Origin: an uncultured beta proteobacterium
Lineage (GTDB): Bacteria > Pseudomonadota > Gammaproteobacteria > Burkholderiales > SG8-39
Reading direction: 5' to 3'
Length of the DNA stretch: 53,496 bases
Assembly: GCA_903859155.1 (NCBI GenBank)
Contig: CAIOLO010000122.1
Location: 1 to 53,496 of the forward strand
The notes beneath the pieces are model-generated. The model did not search any database and was not told the origin of the DNA. It saw only the letters and a program-made list of their open reading frames with translations. Positions within the stretch are counted from its first letter, which is position 1, and each line of letters begins with the position of its first letter. The translations under genes and the position numbers were made by a program. Of the stretch, positions 44,896 to 53,496 are shown piece after piece.

Positions 44896-47058
44896 TCACG
44901 GAGCGTCGCGTCCGGCCGCCCTCATTGTCGCGGCCAGGTGCAGCCAGCGTTTGTCGCCGAAAATTTCCTCGAGAGGCACGCTCAGTTTGCGGCGCCAGTT
45001 CGGATATTCCCTGTGGGTACCCGGAATATTGATCGGCTCGATTTCACCGACAAGGTCGTCCAGTTGCACCAGGGCCAGCATTGAAGTCGCCCCCGCAATC
45101 ACGGCATGCAGGGCATCTATGATGTCCGCGGCAACCGACGGGTCGGGCGGCGACAGGTGGAGCTGGCCCAGAAGGCGCACCATGCCCTGGCGTTCAGCCT
45201 CCCGGCGAGAGGCATCTTCGTCGCGCTGCTGCTGACCGGGATACAGGCCGAGTTGCGCACGCCGCGCGATATCCTGGCCGAGCCAGTACTCGGTCATGGT
45301 CGGCATGTCGTGGGTTGCAACGGTTGCCAGCGATTGCTGCGGGTACTCCTCGGGAAGGCAGAAGCGCCCGTCCTCCTGCCAGTGGCGCTCATAGACCAGA
45401 ACGCGATAGGACAAAAATCCCCAGCCGCGCAGGCGCTCGCGCAGGCCGTCGGGAACCGAGCCGAGATCCTCACCCACCACCATGCAGCGGTTGCGCTGGC
45501 TCTCCAGCGCCACGATTGCCGCCAGCTCGTCGAATGGAGTGCGCACGTAGCCGCCATCCGCGCCACTCATCCCCTGCGGTATCCAGAACAGGCGCATCAG
45601 ACCCATCACGTGATCGATTCGCAGCGCCCCCGCATCGCGCATGTTGGCCGCCAGCAGTCGGCGAAATGGCGCGTACTCCATTTGCGCGAGCATTCGCGGA
45701 TTCCATGGCGGCAGACCCCAGTTCTGTCCCTGGCGGTTGAGCATGTCAGGCGGCGCGCCGACGCTTGCGCCGCGAGCAAACAGTGGCTGTTCGCTCCAGT
45801 GCTCGGCGCTGTCGGCCGCCGCCCCGACTGCAAGGTCGCGGTACAGGCCGATCGACATGCCGGCCGAGCGTGCGGCCTCGGCTGCCATCCGAAATTGCTT
45901 CGCGGCATGCCACTGCAGATAGATCTGGAAATCGATGCGCTCTGACGCAGCGGTGCGAAACATATCCAATCCGCTTCCCGAGGGGTCGCGCAGTTCCGCG
46001 GGCCATTCATGCCAGCCCGTATTTCCCCCGGTCGTCTCGCGCAGATGCAGGCGCAATGCCTCGAATTCGGCAAACCGCGCCAGCGCCAGGCCGCCGCTTT
46101 TTCTGAAGGCGCGAAACTCGGCGGCGGCGCCATCCGCGGAAATCGCGGCTTGTTTCTGAAAGTCGCGGAACAGGCACTCAAGAATCCTCAGCTTGAGCGA
46201 GGTCACCGCCACGTAATCGACCAGCTTTTCGTTTCTCGCGGCCGCGAGCCGGGTCTGGAATTCAGGTTCGGCCATCGCGGCGTGCGCTTGTGCGCATGCC
46301 GCGAGGCCGTCGACGGCTTCGACATCGATATAGACGCAGTCGAGAAACAGACGCGACGAGGGCGCATAGGGACTCGCCTCCTCGGGGCAGGCAAGGTGCC
46401 GGGCATGCAGGGGATTGAGTCCGATGAATGCGGCGCCGGCGTTTCCTGCGGCGGTGGCCAGTCTGGCAAGGTCGCCGAAGTCGCCTATGCCCCAGTTGCG
46501 CGATGAGCGCAGGGCGTACAGTTGAACGGCAAGCCCCCAGCAACGCGCGCCACGCTGCAGCGGCTCGGGAAGGTAACAGCGCGTCGGCGCGACGATGAGT
46601 GTTGCGCCACAGCCATGGGAGGGCAGACTGAGCCGGTGGTAACCCGCGGGAAGGTCCTCGGGCAGTGCAAGACTGAAGCGGGCATGCTGTTGACCTTCGA
46701 TTTCACGCAGCTCCGCCTGGGGCAATTGCGCCGGGATGAATTCGCCGCTCCGCTGCCCGCCGCTCTCCAGCGTCAGCACCCAGGCGGTCCTGGTCTCGCA
46801 CTGCGCCAGCGGCAGCGCCACCATCACCGTGGCGGGTGCTCCCTGATGCAGCACCAGGCTTGGCGGCAATGGCTTGAGGAACTCCGCGTCCGCGAGCGCC
46901 CGGTGTTGCGTGTCGGCGTCGGCTGTCGCATTGAATTCGAGCGAGCCAAGCAGCGCCGCGGCGGTAGGTTCCTGCAGGTCGCGCCGTATGCCCAGGCCGT
47001 CCCAGTAACCGCCTTCGATGCCGGCCGCGCCTGCCAGACGCATCAGCGCCTCGTTCAT
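44896..47058 (-). CDS. malQ: 4-alpha-glucanotransferase
   Basis: A 720-residue GH77 amylomaltase that transfers alpha-1,4-glucan segments between chains. Catalytic regions: ALRIDHVMGLMRLFWIP with the nucleophile Asp, VVGEDLGSVPD with the acid/base Glu, and ATHDMPTMTEYW. An N-terminal beta domain of about 150 residues precedes the barrel, as in proteobacterial MalQ. It overlaps glgX by ATGA and is last in the leftward glgP-glgB-glgX-malQ operon, so it would recycle the short maltooligosaccharides left by phosphorylase and debranching. Confidence 0.93.
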   Translation of the reverse strand: MNEALMRLAGAAGIEGGYWDGLGIRRDLQEPTAAALLGSLEFNATADADTQHRALADAEFLKPLPPSLVLHQGAPATVMVALPLAQCETRTAWVLTLESGGQRSGEFIPAQLPQAELREIEGQQHARFSLALPEDLPAGYHRLSLPSHGCGATLIVAPTRCYLPEPLQRGARCWGLAVQLYALRSSRNWGIGDFGDLARLATAAGNAGAAFIGLNPLHARHLACPEEASPYAPSSRLFLDCVYIDVEAVDGLAACAQAHAAMAEPEFQTRLAAARNEKLVDYVAVTSLKLRILECLFRDFQKQAAISADGAAAEFRAFRKSGGLALARFAEFEALRLHLRETTGGNTGWHEWPAELRDPSGSGLDMFRTAASERIDFQIYLQWHAAKQFRMAAEAARSAGMSIGLYRDLAVGAAADSAEHWSEQPLFARGASVGAPPDMLNRQGQNWGLPPWNPRMLAQMEYAPFRRLLAANMRDAGALRIDHVMGLMRLFWIPQGMSGADGGYVRTPFDELAAIVALESQRNRCMVVGEDLGSVPDGLRERLRGWGFLSYRVLVYERHWQEDGRFCLPEEYPQQSLATVATHDMPTMTEYWLGQDIARRAQLGLYPGQQQRDEDASRREAERQGMVRLLGQLHLSPPDPSVAADIIDALHAVIAGATSMLALVQLDDLVGEIEPINIPGTHREYPNWRRKLSVPLEEIFGDKRWLHLAATMRAAGRDAP

Positions 47059-49151
47059 GACGAAACCGGTGCGGAGGACAGAATCAGCAGCGCACGAGCC
47101 GGCACCGTGCAGGATGGCATGGTCACCCCTGCGCCGGGCCGCGGCAGCTCCGGCTGCGCGCTGTCCAACTGCAGTTCCCAGGCCCCACCCGGTGCCAGGG
47201 GCAGCGTGAATTCAATCTCCTTCGCGCCGGCATTGATCAGCACCAGCAATGCCGCTTCCTGGAGGTTTTTCCGTCCCAGGCGGAAACCGAAGCACCGGTT
47301 TGCCGCATCCTCCCACTGCTCGCGCGTCATTTCGGCGCCATCGCGCCACAGCCACGCGATGTCACGTTCGCCCAGCGGCGAGGGCGAGCCGTCGAACCAG
47401 TTGACCCTGCGCAGCGCAGGATGGCGGCGGCGCAATTCAATAAGGCTGGCCGCAAAATTGCAAAGGGCGGTGTCCGTGCGGGTCCAGTCGACCCACGAAA
47501 CGGCATTATCCTGGCAGTAGGCATTGTTGTTGCCGCCCTGCGTTCTGCCCAGTTCGTCGCCGGCGGTCAGCATGGGCACCCCCTGCGCGAGCAGCAGCGT
47601 CGCCAGCATTGCCCGCTGCAACCGTCCGCGCAATGCGTGCACTGCCGGATCCGTGGTGGTCCCCTCGATGCCGCAATGGTTGCTGCGGTTGTCGTTGTTG
47701 CCGTCGGCGTTCGACTGGCCGTTGGCCTCGTTGTGCTTGCGTTCATAGGCAACCAGGTCCGCCAGCGTGAAGCCGTCATGCGAGGTGACGAAATTGAGGC
47801 TTGCCTGGGGCCGGCGCCCGCTATGGCGGAACAGGTCGCTGGAACCGGCCAGACGCAATGCGAACTCGCCGCAGCGGGTCGTGCCGGTCAGCCAGAAGCC
47901 GCGCACGGCATCGCGGAACCGGTCGTTCCATTCGGCGATGCCTGGAGGAAATCGCCCGGTTTCGCAGGTGGCGATGTCCCAGGGTTCTGCGATCAGTTTG
48001 ACCCCGGCAAGTACCGGGTCCTGGCGCAGCGCATCGAGAAATGCGCAGCCCGGATCGAAGCCCCCGTCCTCGCGCGCCAGTGCGGTGGCCAGGTCGAAGC
48101 GGAAGCCGTCGACATGCATTGCGCTCACCCACCAGCGCAGGGAATCCATCACCAGTTGCAATACCCGCGGGTGGGCAAGGTTCAGCGTATTGCCGCAGCC
48201 GGTGACATCGTCGCAACTGCCGTTAGCCCGCAATCGGTAGTAGCTGGCATTGTCGATGCCGCGAAAGGCCAGGGTGGGGCCTGCGTCGTCGGCTTCGCAG
48301 GTGTGGTTGTAGACCACGTCGAGAATGACTTCGATGCCGGCCGCATGCAGGTGCCGGACCATGTCGCGGAATTCGCAAATCGGATCGAGTCCGCCGGCGT
48401 AACGCGCAGCTGGCGCAAAAAACCCCAGCGAGTTGTACCCCCAGTAGTTCCTGAGGCCGCTTTGCACCAGGCGGCGCTCATCGATGAATTCGTGCACCGG
48501 CAGGAGTTCCACCGCGGTCACCCCCAGGCCCAGCAGATGCCGGATCGACGCCGGGTGGGCGAGCCCCGCATAGGTGCCGCGCTGCGCTTCCGGCACCGCG
48601 GGATTGGTCAAGGAAAAGCCCTTGACATGAACTTCGTAGATCACGGTGTCCGACCAGGCGGTGCGAGGCGCGCGATCACCCTGCCATGCGTACGCCGGGT
48701 CCACGACCCTGCATTTGAGCGTCGCCCGCACGCCATCGCCGCCCCTGAGCGTGGGCTGAGCGCTGCCGGGATCGAATCCGTTGGCGAAGCGCTCATCGTT
48801 CCATGCAAAAGTTCCGGCGAATGCGCGTGCATAGGGATCAATCAGCAGCTTCTCCGGATTGCAGCGATGGCCCCTGGCCGGCTCATGCGGGCCATGCACG
48901 CGAAATCCGTAGACCAGGCCGGGTTGCGCGCCAGGCAGATAGCCATGCCAGACCTGGTCGGTACAATCGGGCAGGGCAAGCCGTGCGACTTCGCGCTCGC
49001 CATCGAACAGGCACAACTCGACCCGGGTCGCGATGGCCGAAAACAGCGCGAAGTTGACGCCGTCGCCGTTCCAGGTTGCGCCCAGAGGATATGGCTGTCC
49101 CGCCTCAAGGCGCCCGGAAGCCGCAAGCTCCATGTCGACTAGCGCCGACAC
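47055..49151 (-). CDS. glgX: Glycogen debranching enzyme
   Basis: A 698-residue GH13 isoamylase-type debranching enzyme that removes alpha-1,6 branches from phosphorylase-limited glycogen. An N-terminal CBM48-like domain (YPLGATWNGDGVNFALFS) is followed by the barrel with VDGFRFDLATAL (nucleophile Asp), LIAEPWDI (acid/base Glu) and FVTSHDGFTLADL. Start is GTG with a weak AGG 10 bases upstream; an in-frame ATG six codons later is also possible. It starts 22 bases after the glgB stop. Confidence 0.93.
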   Translation of the reverse strand: MSALVDMELAASGRLEAGQPYPLGATWNGDGVNFALFSAIATRVELCLFDGEREVARLALPDCTDQVWHGYLPGAQPGLVYGFRVHGPHEPARGHRCNPEKLLIDPYARAFAGTFAWNDERFANGFDPGSAQPTLRGGDGVRATLKCRVVDPAYAWQGDRAPRTAWSDTVIYEVHVKGFSLTNPAVPEAQRGTYAGLAHPASIRHLLGLGVTAVELLPVHEFIDERRLVQSGLRNYWGYNSLGFFAPAARYAGGLDPICEFRDMVRHLHAAGIEVILDVVYNHTCEADDAGPTLAFRGIDNASYYRLRANGSCDDVTGCGNTLNLAHPRVLQLVMDSLRWWVSAMHVDGFRFDLATALAREDGGFDPGCAFLDALRQDPVLAGVKLIAEPWDIATCETGRFPPGIAEWNDRFRDAVRGFWLTGTTRCGEFALRLAGSSDLFRHSGRRPQASLNFVTSHDGFTLADLVAYERKHNEANGQSNADGNNDNRSNHCGIEGTTTDPAVHALRGRLQRAMLATLLLAQGVPMLTAGDELGRTQGGNNNAYCQDNAVSWVDWTRTDTALCNFAASLIELRRRHPALRRVNWFDGSPSPLGERDIAWLWRDGAEMTREQWEDAANRCFGFRLGRKNLQEAALLVLINAGAKEIEFTLPLAPGGAWELQLDSAQPELPRPGAGVTMPSCTVPARALLILSSAPVSS

Positions 49152-49173
49152 GGCAGCCGGGCCTTGTGTCGAT

Positions 49174-51360
49174 TCACGAACATGGCGCCCGCCAGGCGAA
49201 CATCACACAGGCCAGCGGCGGCAAGGTCACCGCCAGCGAATATTCGCGGCCATGGCAGGGCGCCGCGACCGCGTCGAGCCCGCCCGCGTTGCCCAGGTTC
49301 GAGCCGCCGTACCACTGCGAATCGGTGTTGATGATCTCCTCGTAATGGCCTGGCCCGGGCACGCCGATGCGATAGCCGACGCGCGGCACGGGGGTGAAAT
49401 TGCAGGCAACGATCACCATGGCGTCGTCGCGCCGCCCGCGGCGCAGAAAGACGATCACGCTCTGGTCGCGATCGGAAAAATCTATCCATTCGAAACCACG
49501 CGGCTCGCAGTCACACTGGTGCAGCGCCGCTGTATCGCGATAAATCCGGTTGAGATCGGCGACCAGCCGCTGCACGCCCTGGTGCTGGCCATCGGCTAGC
49601 GCACCCCAATCGAGTTCGCCATCGTGATTCCACTCCGCCTGCTGCGCCAGTTCGCCGCCCATAAACAGCAGTTTCTTGCCTGGGTGTGCCCACATGAAGC
49701 CGAAATACAAGCGCAGGTTGGCAAAGCGCTGCCAGCGGTCGCCCGGCATCCTGGATAACAACGAACCCTTGCCATGCACCACTTCGTCGTGCGAGAGCGG
49801 CAGCACGAAATTTTCATCGAATGCGTATATCAGGCCGAAGGTCAGCGCATCGTGGTGGTAACGGCGATGAACCGGATCGCTCTGCATATAGTTCAGGGTG
49901 TCGTGCATCCAGCCCATGTTCCACTTGTAATGGAAGCCCAGTCCGCCGTCCTGCACCGGCCGCGAGACCCCGGGCCAGGCGGTGGATTCCTCCGCAATCA
50001 CCACTGCGTCGGTGTGTGCGGCGCCGACCAGGCTGTTGGTCTCGCGGATAAAGGCCACTGCATCGAGATTCTCGCGGCCGCCGCGCACATTGGGCAGCCA
50101 TTCACCGGGTTCCCTGCTGTAATCCAGATAAAGCATCGATGCCACGGCATCGACGCGCAGTCCGGCCACACCGTAGCGTTCCAGCCAGAACAGCGCATTT
50201 GCGGCGAGAAAATTGCGCACTTCGTGACGACTGTAGTTGTAGATCAGCGTTTGCCAGTCCGGGTGCAGCCCCTGGCGCGGATCGGCGTGTTCGTAGAGGC
50301 AGGTGCCGTCGAAGCGCGCCAATGCATGCGCGTCTGCCGGGAAATGCCCGGGCACCCAATCGAGCAGAACGCCGATGCCCGCCGCGTGAAAACGTTGCAC
50401 CAGCGCGGCGAAATCCAGTGGCCTACCCTGGCGCGCGCTTGGCGCGTAAAGTCCGGTGGTCTGGTATCCCCATGAGCCATCGAAGGGGTGCTCCATCACC
50501 GGCATGAATTCGACGTGGGTGAATCCCATGTCGCGCACGTAGGGCAGCAGGCGGTCAGCCAGTTCCAGCCAGGAGAGCACACGGCCATCCTCACCGCGCC
50601 GCCAGGAAGCGGCGTGCACTTCGTAGATGGAAACCGGCCTGTCGCGTGCCGCCGAAGGGAAACGCGCCTCCGGCGCGCCCTTGCGTGTCTCCTCTGGCGG
50701 TCTGCTGACAACGGATGCGGTGGCTGGGCGCAATTCGGTGGCGAAAGCGAAAGGATCCGCCTTGAGCGGCAGCAGTGTGCCGGTCGCGTCCTTGATTTCG
50801 TACTTGTAACGGGTGCCTTCGGGCAGTTGCGGCAGGAACAGTTCCCACACGCCGCATTCACGCCGCAGCCGCATCGGGTGGCAGCGGCCGTCCCAGCCGT
50901 TGAAATCGCCGACCACCGCGACACGGCTGGCATTGGGCGCCCATACGGCGAACGCAAAACCCTCCTCGCCGTCGAGTGTGGCGGCATGCACGCCGAGTTT
51001 TTCGTATATCCGCGTATGCCGGCCTTCGGCCAGCAGCCAAACATCCATTTCGCCCAAAACGGGTGAAAACCGGTATGGATCCTCGATCTCGAGAACGGCG
51101 TCTGCGCGGGTCACACGCAGCCGGTAACGGAAAGGCCGGCGCCGGCGCGGTATCCGGCCGCTGAACACGCCCTGGTCATGAACCTGCGCGAGCGCCGCCA
51201 ACTGGCGCCCGGAGGCAACATCGACCACGCCAACCGCAGACGCACCCGGCTGGATCGTGCTGACCCGGATTGCGCCCTGATTCTCATGCATGCCAAGCAC
51301 GGCGAACGGATCGCCGTGATTCGCCCCGGCCAGCGCATCGATGATATCTGTTGTCAGCAT
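49174..51360 (-). CDS. glgB: 1,4-alpha-glucan branching enzyme
   Basis: A 728-residue GH13 branching enzyme. Full-length form with two N-terminal beta modules (the second at AVWAPNASRVAVVGDFNGWDG), then the barrel: YGVAGLRVDAVASML with the nucleophile Asp, VVIAEESTAWPG with the acid/base Glu, and PLSHDEVVHGKGS. The substrate-binding FMGGELAQ block is also present. It makes alpha-1,6 branches during glycogen synthesis. ATG chosen as the family start (MLTTDIIDAL); the frame extends upstream into the glgP end. It lies 22 bases after glgP. Confidence 0.94.
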   Translation of the reverse strand: MLTTDIIDALAGANHGDPFAVLGMHENQGAIRVSTIQPGASAVGVVDVASGRQLAALAQVHDQGVFSGRIPRRRRPFRYRLRVTRADAVLEIEDPYRFSPVLGEMDVWLLAEGRHTRIYEKLGVHAATLDGEEGFAFAVWAPNASRVAVVGDFNGWDGRCHPMRLRRECGVWELFLPQLPEGTRYKYEIKDATGTLLPLKADPFAFATELRPATASVVSRPPEETRKGAPEARFPSAARDRPVSIYEVHAASWRRGEDGRVLSWLELADRLLPYVRDMGFTHVEFMPVMEHPFDGSWGYQTTGLYAPSARQGRPLDFAALVQRFHAAGIGVLLDWVPGHFPADAHALARFDGTCLYEHADPRQGLHPDWQTLIYNYSRHEVRNFLAANALFWLERYGVAGLRVDAVASMLYLDYSREPGEWLPNVRGGRENLDAVAFIRETNSLVGAAHTDAVVIAEESTAWPGVSRPVQDGGLGFHYKWNMGWMHDTLNYMQSDPVHRRYHHDALTFGLIYAFDENFVLPLSHDEVVHGKGSLLSRMPGDRWQRFANLRLYFGFMWAHPGKKLLFMGGELAQQAEWNHDGELDWGALADGQHQGVQRLVADLNRIYRDTAALHQCDCEPRGFEWIDFSDRDQSVIVFLRRGRRDDAMVIVACNFTPVPRVGYRIGVPGPGHYEEIINTDSQWYGGSNLGNAGGLDAVAAPCHGREYSLAVTLPPLACVMFAWRAPCS

Positions 51361-51382
51361 GGCGGGCGGATGGCGTGGAGGA

Positions 51383-53496
51383 TCACAGATCGAGCGATCG
51401 TACGCCCCAGATATTGTTTGCGTATTCGCTGATGGTGCGGTCGCTCGAAAACGGCCCCATGGCAGCGACATTGCGTATCGCCATGGTGGTCCATGCGTCG
51501 GCGTCGGCATAGAGCGCGTCGACGCGCTCCTGCGTCGCGACATACTCCGCGTAATCGGCGAGCAGCAGGTAGTGGTCGCCATGGTCGAGCAGGGATTGCA
51601 CGATCGGCAGGAAGCGCGCCGGTTCAGCCGGCGAAAAGGCGCCAACGGCGATCTGGTCGAGCACCTGTTTCAGCTCGGGGTTCGATGCATAGATGTCGCG
51701 CGGCCGATAGCCGCTTTCGCGCAATTTCCGCACTTCGTCGGTGTGCAGCCCGAACACGAAGATATTGCCGGCGCCGACTGCATCGCGGATTTCTATATTC
51801 GCCCCGTCTTCGGTGCCGATGGTCAGCGCGCCGTTCAGCGCGAGCTTCATGTTGCCGGTACCCGAGGCTTCGGTACCTGCCGTCGATATCTGTTCGGACA
51901 GGTCCGCGGCCGGGATGATCAGGCTGGCGACCGAGACGCCATAGTTGGGGATGAAAGCCACCTTCAGCCGTCCGGCGACGCGGGGATCGGCGTTGATGGT
52001 CTGCGCCACGTCGTTGATCAGCTTGATGATCAGTTTGGCCATGAAGTAGGCCGATGCCGACTTGCCGCTGAAAATCACGGTTCGCGGCACCCAGTCGCGC
52101 TGCGGATCGGCAAGGATCCGGTGGTAACGGGTGATCACATGCAATATGTTGAGCAACTGGCGTTTGTACTCGTGGATGCGTTTGATATGCACGTCGATCA
52201 TCGAGTCTTGCAGAATCGCCACGCCGGTTACCCGTCGCACATAATCGGCAAGCCGGTTCTTGTTGGCGATCTTCACCGCCTGGAATGCCGCGATGAAATC
52301 CTGGTTTTCAGCCAGAGTGCCGAGCTCACCGAGCTGCTCCAGGCGAGTGCGCCAATGCCTGCCGATATGGCGGTCGATCAGTCCCGAGAGCCCCGGATTG
52401 GCGAGCGCGAGCCAGCGTCGCGGCGTGACACCGTTGGTGCAATTGACGAAACGCCCGGGCATCAGCCGGTGAAAATCGGCAAACACCGTGTCCTGCAACA
52501 GTTGAGAATGCAGCCCGGACACCCCGTTTACCTTGTGGCTGGCCACCACCGACAGGTGCGCCATGCGCACACGCCGTTCGTGGCCTTCGTCGACCAGGGA
52601 CACGCGGCGCATCAGCGCGTCGTCTCCGGGGTCGCTCTTCCTGACCTGGTCGAGAAATATTTCGTTGATGTCGTAGATGATTTTCATGTGGCGCGGCAGA
52701 ACACGCTCCAGCAGTTCGACCGGCCAGGTTTCCAGGGCCTCGGGCATCAGGGTGTGGTTGGTGTAGGAGAATATCCGGGTGCACAATCGCCACGCCAGGG
52801 TCCATGGAATCCGGTGTATGTCCACCAGCAGCCGCATCAATTCCGGAACCGCGATCGCCGGGTGCGTGTCGTTCAGATGGATCGCCACTTTGTCCGTGAG
52901 TTGTTCGACGCCGGAGTGAATCTTGAAATAGCGCCGCAACAAGTCCTGCAGCGAGGCGCTGACGAAAAAGTACTCCTGGCGCAAGCGCAACTCGCGGCCT
53001 CGCAGGCTGCTGTCATCCGGGTAAAGCACGCGCGAAACATTCTCGGAGTGATTCTTGCGTTCGATTGCCGCGGGGTAGTTTCCCTGGTTGAAATGCGATA
53101 GATCGATGGTTTCGGTCGAAGTGGCGGACCACAGGCGCAGAGTGTTGACGACCCGGTTGTTGCAACCGGGTACTATGGTGTCATAGGCCATGGCCGATAC
53201 GTCCTCGGTATCGACCCAGGTGGCTACCCGGTCGTGGTACTCGACACGGCCGCCGAACTGGACCGTGTATTTGACCTCGGGCCTGACAAATTCCCACGGA
53301 TTGCCGGCAACCAGCCAGTGGTCCGGGTATTCGACCTGCCGGCCATCGATGATGTGTTGCGAAAACATGCCGTATTCGTAGCGTATGCCGTAGCCGAAGC
53401 CGGGCAGCCCCAGCGTCGCCATGGAGTCGAGAAAACAGGCGGCAAGGCGGCCCAGGCCGCCATTGCCCAGCGCCGGATCCGGTTCCAGGGCATCCA
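51383..53496 (-). CDS. glgP: Glycogen phosphorylase, N-terminus beyond the window
   Basis: About 704 codons of a glycogen/starch phosphorylase (family GT35) that releases glucose-1-phosphate from glycogen. The frame stays open to the window edge, where it reads EPDPALGNGGLGRLAA, so roughly 110-120 N-terminal residues and the start are missing. Visible: HLNDTHPAIAVPELMR, the sugar-phosphate region RVSLVDEGHERRVRM, and the PLP-lysine block TEASGTGNMKLALNGAL near the end. First visible gene of the leftward glycogen operon; its promoter lies outside. Confidence 0.95.
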   Translation of the reverse strand, partial: DALEPDPALGNGGLGRLAACFLDSMATLGLPGFGYGIRYEYGMFSQHIIDGRQVEYPDHWLVAGNPWEFVRPEVKYTVQFGGRVEYHDRVATWVDTEDVSAMAYDTIVPGCNNRVVNTLRLWSATSTETIDLSHFNQGNYPAAIERKNHSENVSRVLYPDDSSLRGRELRLRQEYFFVSASLQDLLRRYFKIHSGVEQLTDKVAIHLNDTHPAIAVPELMRLLVDIHRIPWTLAWRLCTRIFSYTNHTLMPEALETWPVELLERVLPRHMKIIYDINEIFLDQVRKSDPGDDALMRRVSLVDEGHERRVRMAHLSVVASHKVNGVSGLHSQLLQDTVFADFHRLMPGRFVNCTNGVTPRRWLALANPGLSGLIDRHIGRHWRTRLEQLGELGTLAENQDFIAAFQAVKIANKNRLADYVRRVTGVAILQDSMIDVHIKRIHEYKRQLLNILHVITRYHRILADPQRDWVPRTVIFSGKSASAYFMAKLIIKLINDVAQTINADPRVAGRLKVAFIPNYGVSVASLIIPAADLSEQISTAGTEASGTGNMKLALNGALTIGTEDGANIEIRDAVGAGNIFVFGLHTDEVRKLRESGYRPRDIYASNPELKQVLDQIAVGAFSPAEPARFLPIVQSLLDHGDHYLLLADYAEYVATQERVDALYADADAWTTMAIRNVAAMGPFSSDRTISEYANNIWGVRSLDL

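Noticed and set aside
47421-53101. Long rightward open frames opposite glgX and glgP
   Set aside because: Both are shadows of clear GH13 and phosphorylase genes on the other strand.

Overview
The window looks like a betaproteobacterial chromosome segment. Supporting signs are high GC content, two orphan Bug/TctC-type periplasmic binding proteins, a 5S rRNA end of proteobacterial type, a short XRE-like regulator of a kind common in that class, and a FNR/Anr-type box. Species cannot be read from the sequence. It starts just inside the end of an rRNA operon (5S rRNA plus terminator) and ends inside a glycogen phosphorylase gene.

Layout. 1-9.1 kb: rRNA end, an IS66-family remnant, two paralogous 80-residue orphan proteins, a Bug protein, small unknown genes, a bacteriohemerythrin, and a metallophosphoesterase next to a Ser/Thr kinase-universal stress protein fusion. 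9.2-15.9 kb: a second Bug protein; a leftward operon for hydantoinase, an M20-type carbamoylase and a nitrilase-type D-carbamoylase; and, divergent from it, a YgfK-like iron-sulfur oxidoreductase. 16-26.7 kb: an eight-gene rightward cluster matching, in order and architecture, BamBCDEFGHI of the tungsten-dependent class II benzoyl-CoA reductase, with a FNR-like box upstream. 27-34.6 kb: ATP-dependent hydantoinase HyuA/HyuB, a beta-hydroxyacid-type dehydrogenase and a NitT/TauT-type ABC importer. 34.6-41.1 kb: a leftward, tightly overlapping operon for an XdhD-like molybdenum hydroxylase, a minimal SsnA-like aminohydrolase and two fold-type II PLP enzymes. 41.2-53.5 kb: aldose epimerase, a GHMP kinase, glgC, and a leftward glgP-glgB-glgX-malQ operon.

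How it may work together. YgfK, hydantoinase, an M20 hydrolase, SsnA, XdhD and a fold-II PLP lyase are also the parts of the E. coli-type anaerobic purine/uric-acid degradation island. Here they sit on both sides of a Bam-like complex, with two hydantoinase chemistries and two carbamoylase types. None of the usual benzoyl-CoA pathway partners is in the window. The most interesting reading, which is inference, is an anaerobic N-heterocycle catabolic island in which a class II BCR-like machine supplies or takes low-potential electrons, or reduces a ring. The simpler reading is a class II benzoyl-CoA reductase operon that happens to lie beside a hydantoin/purine island.
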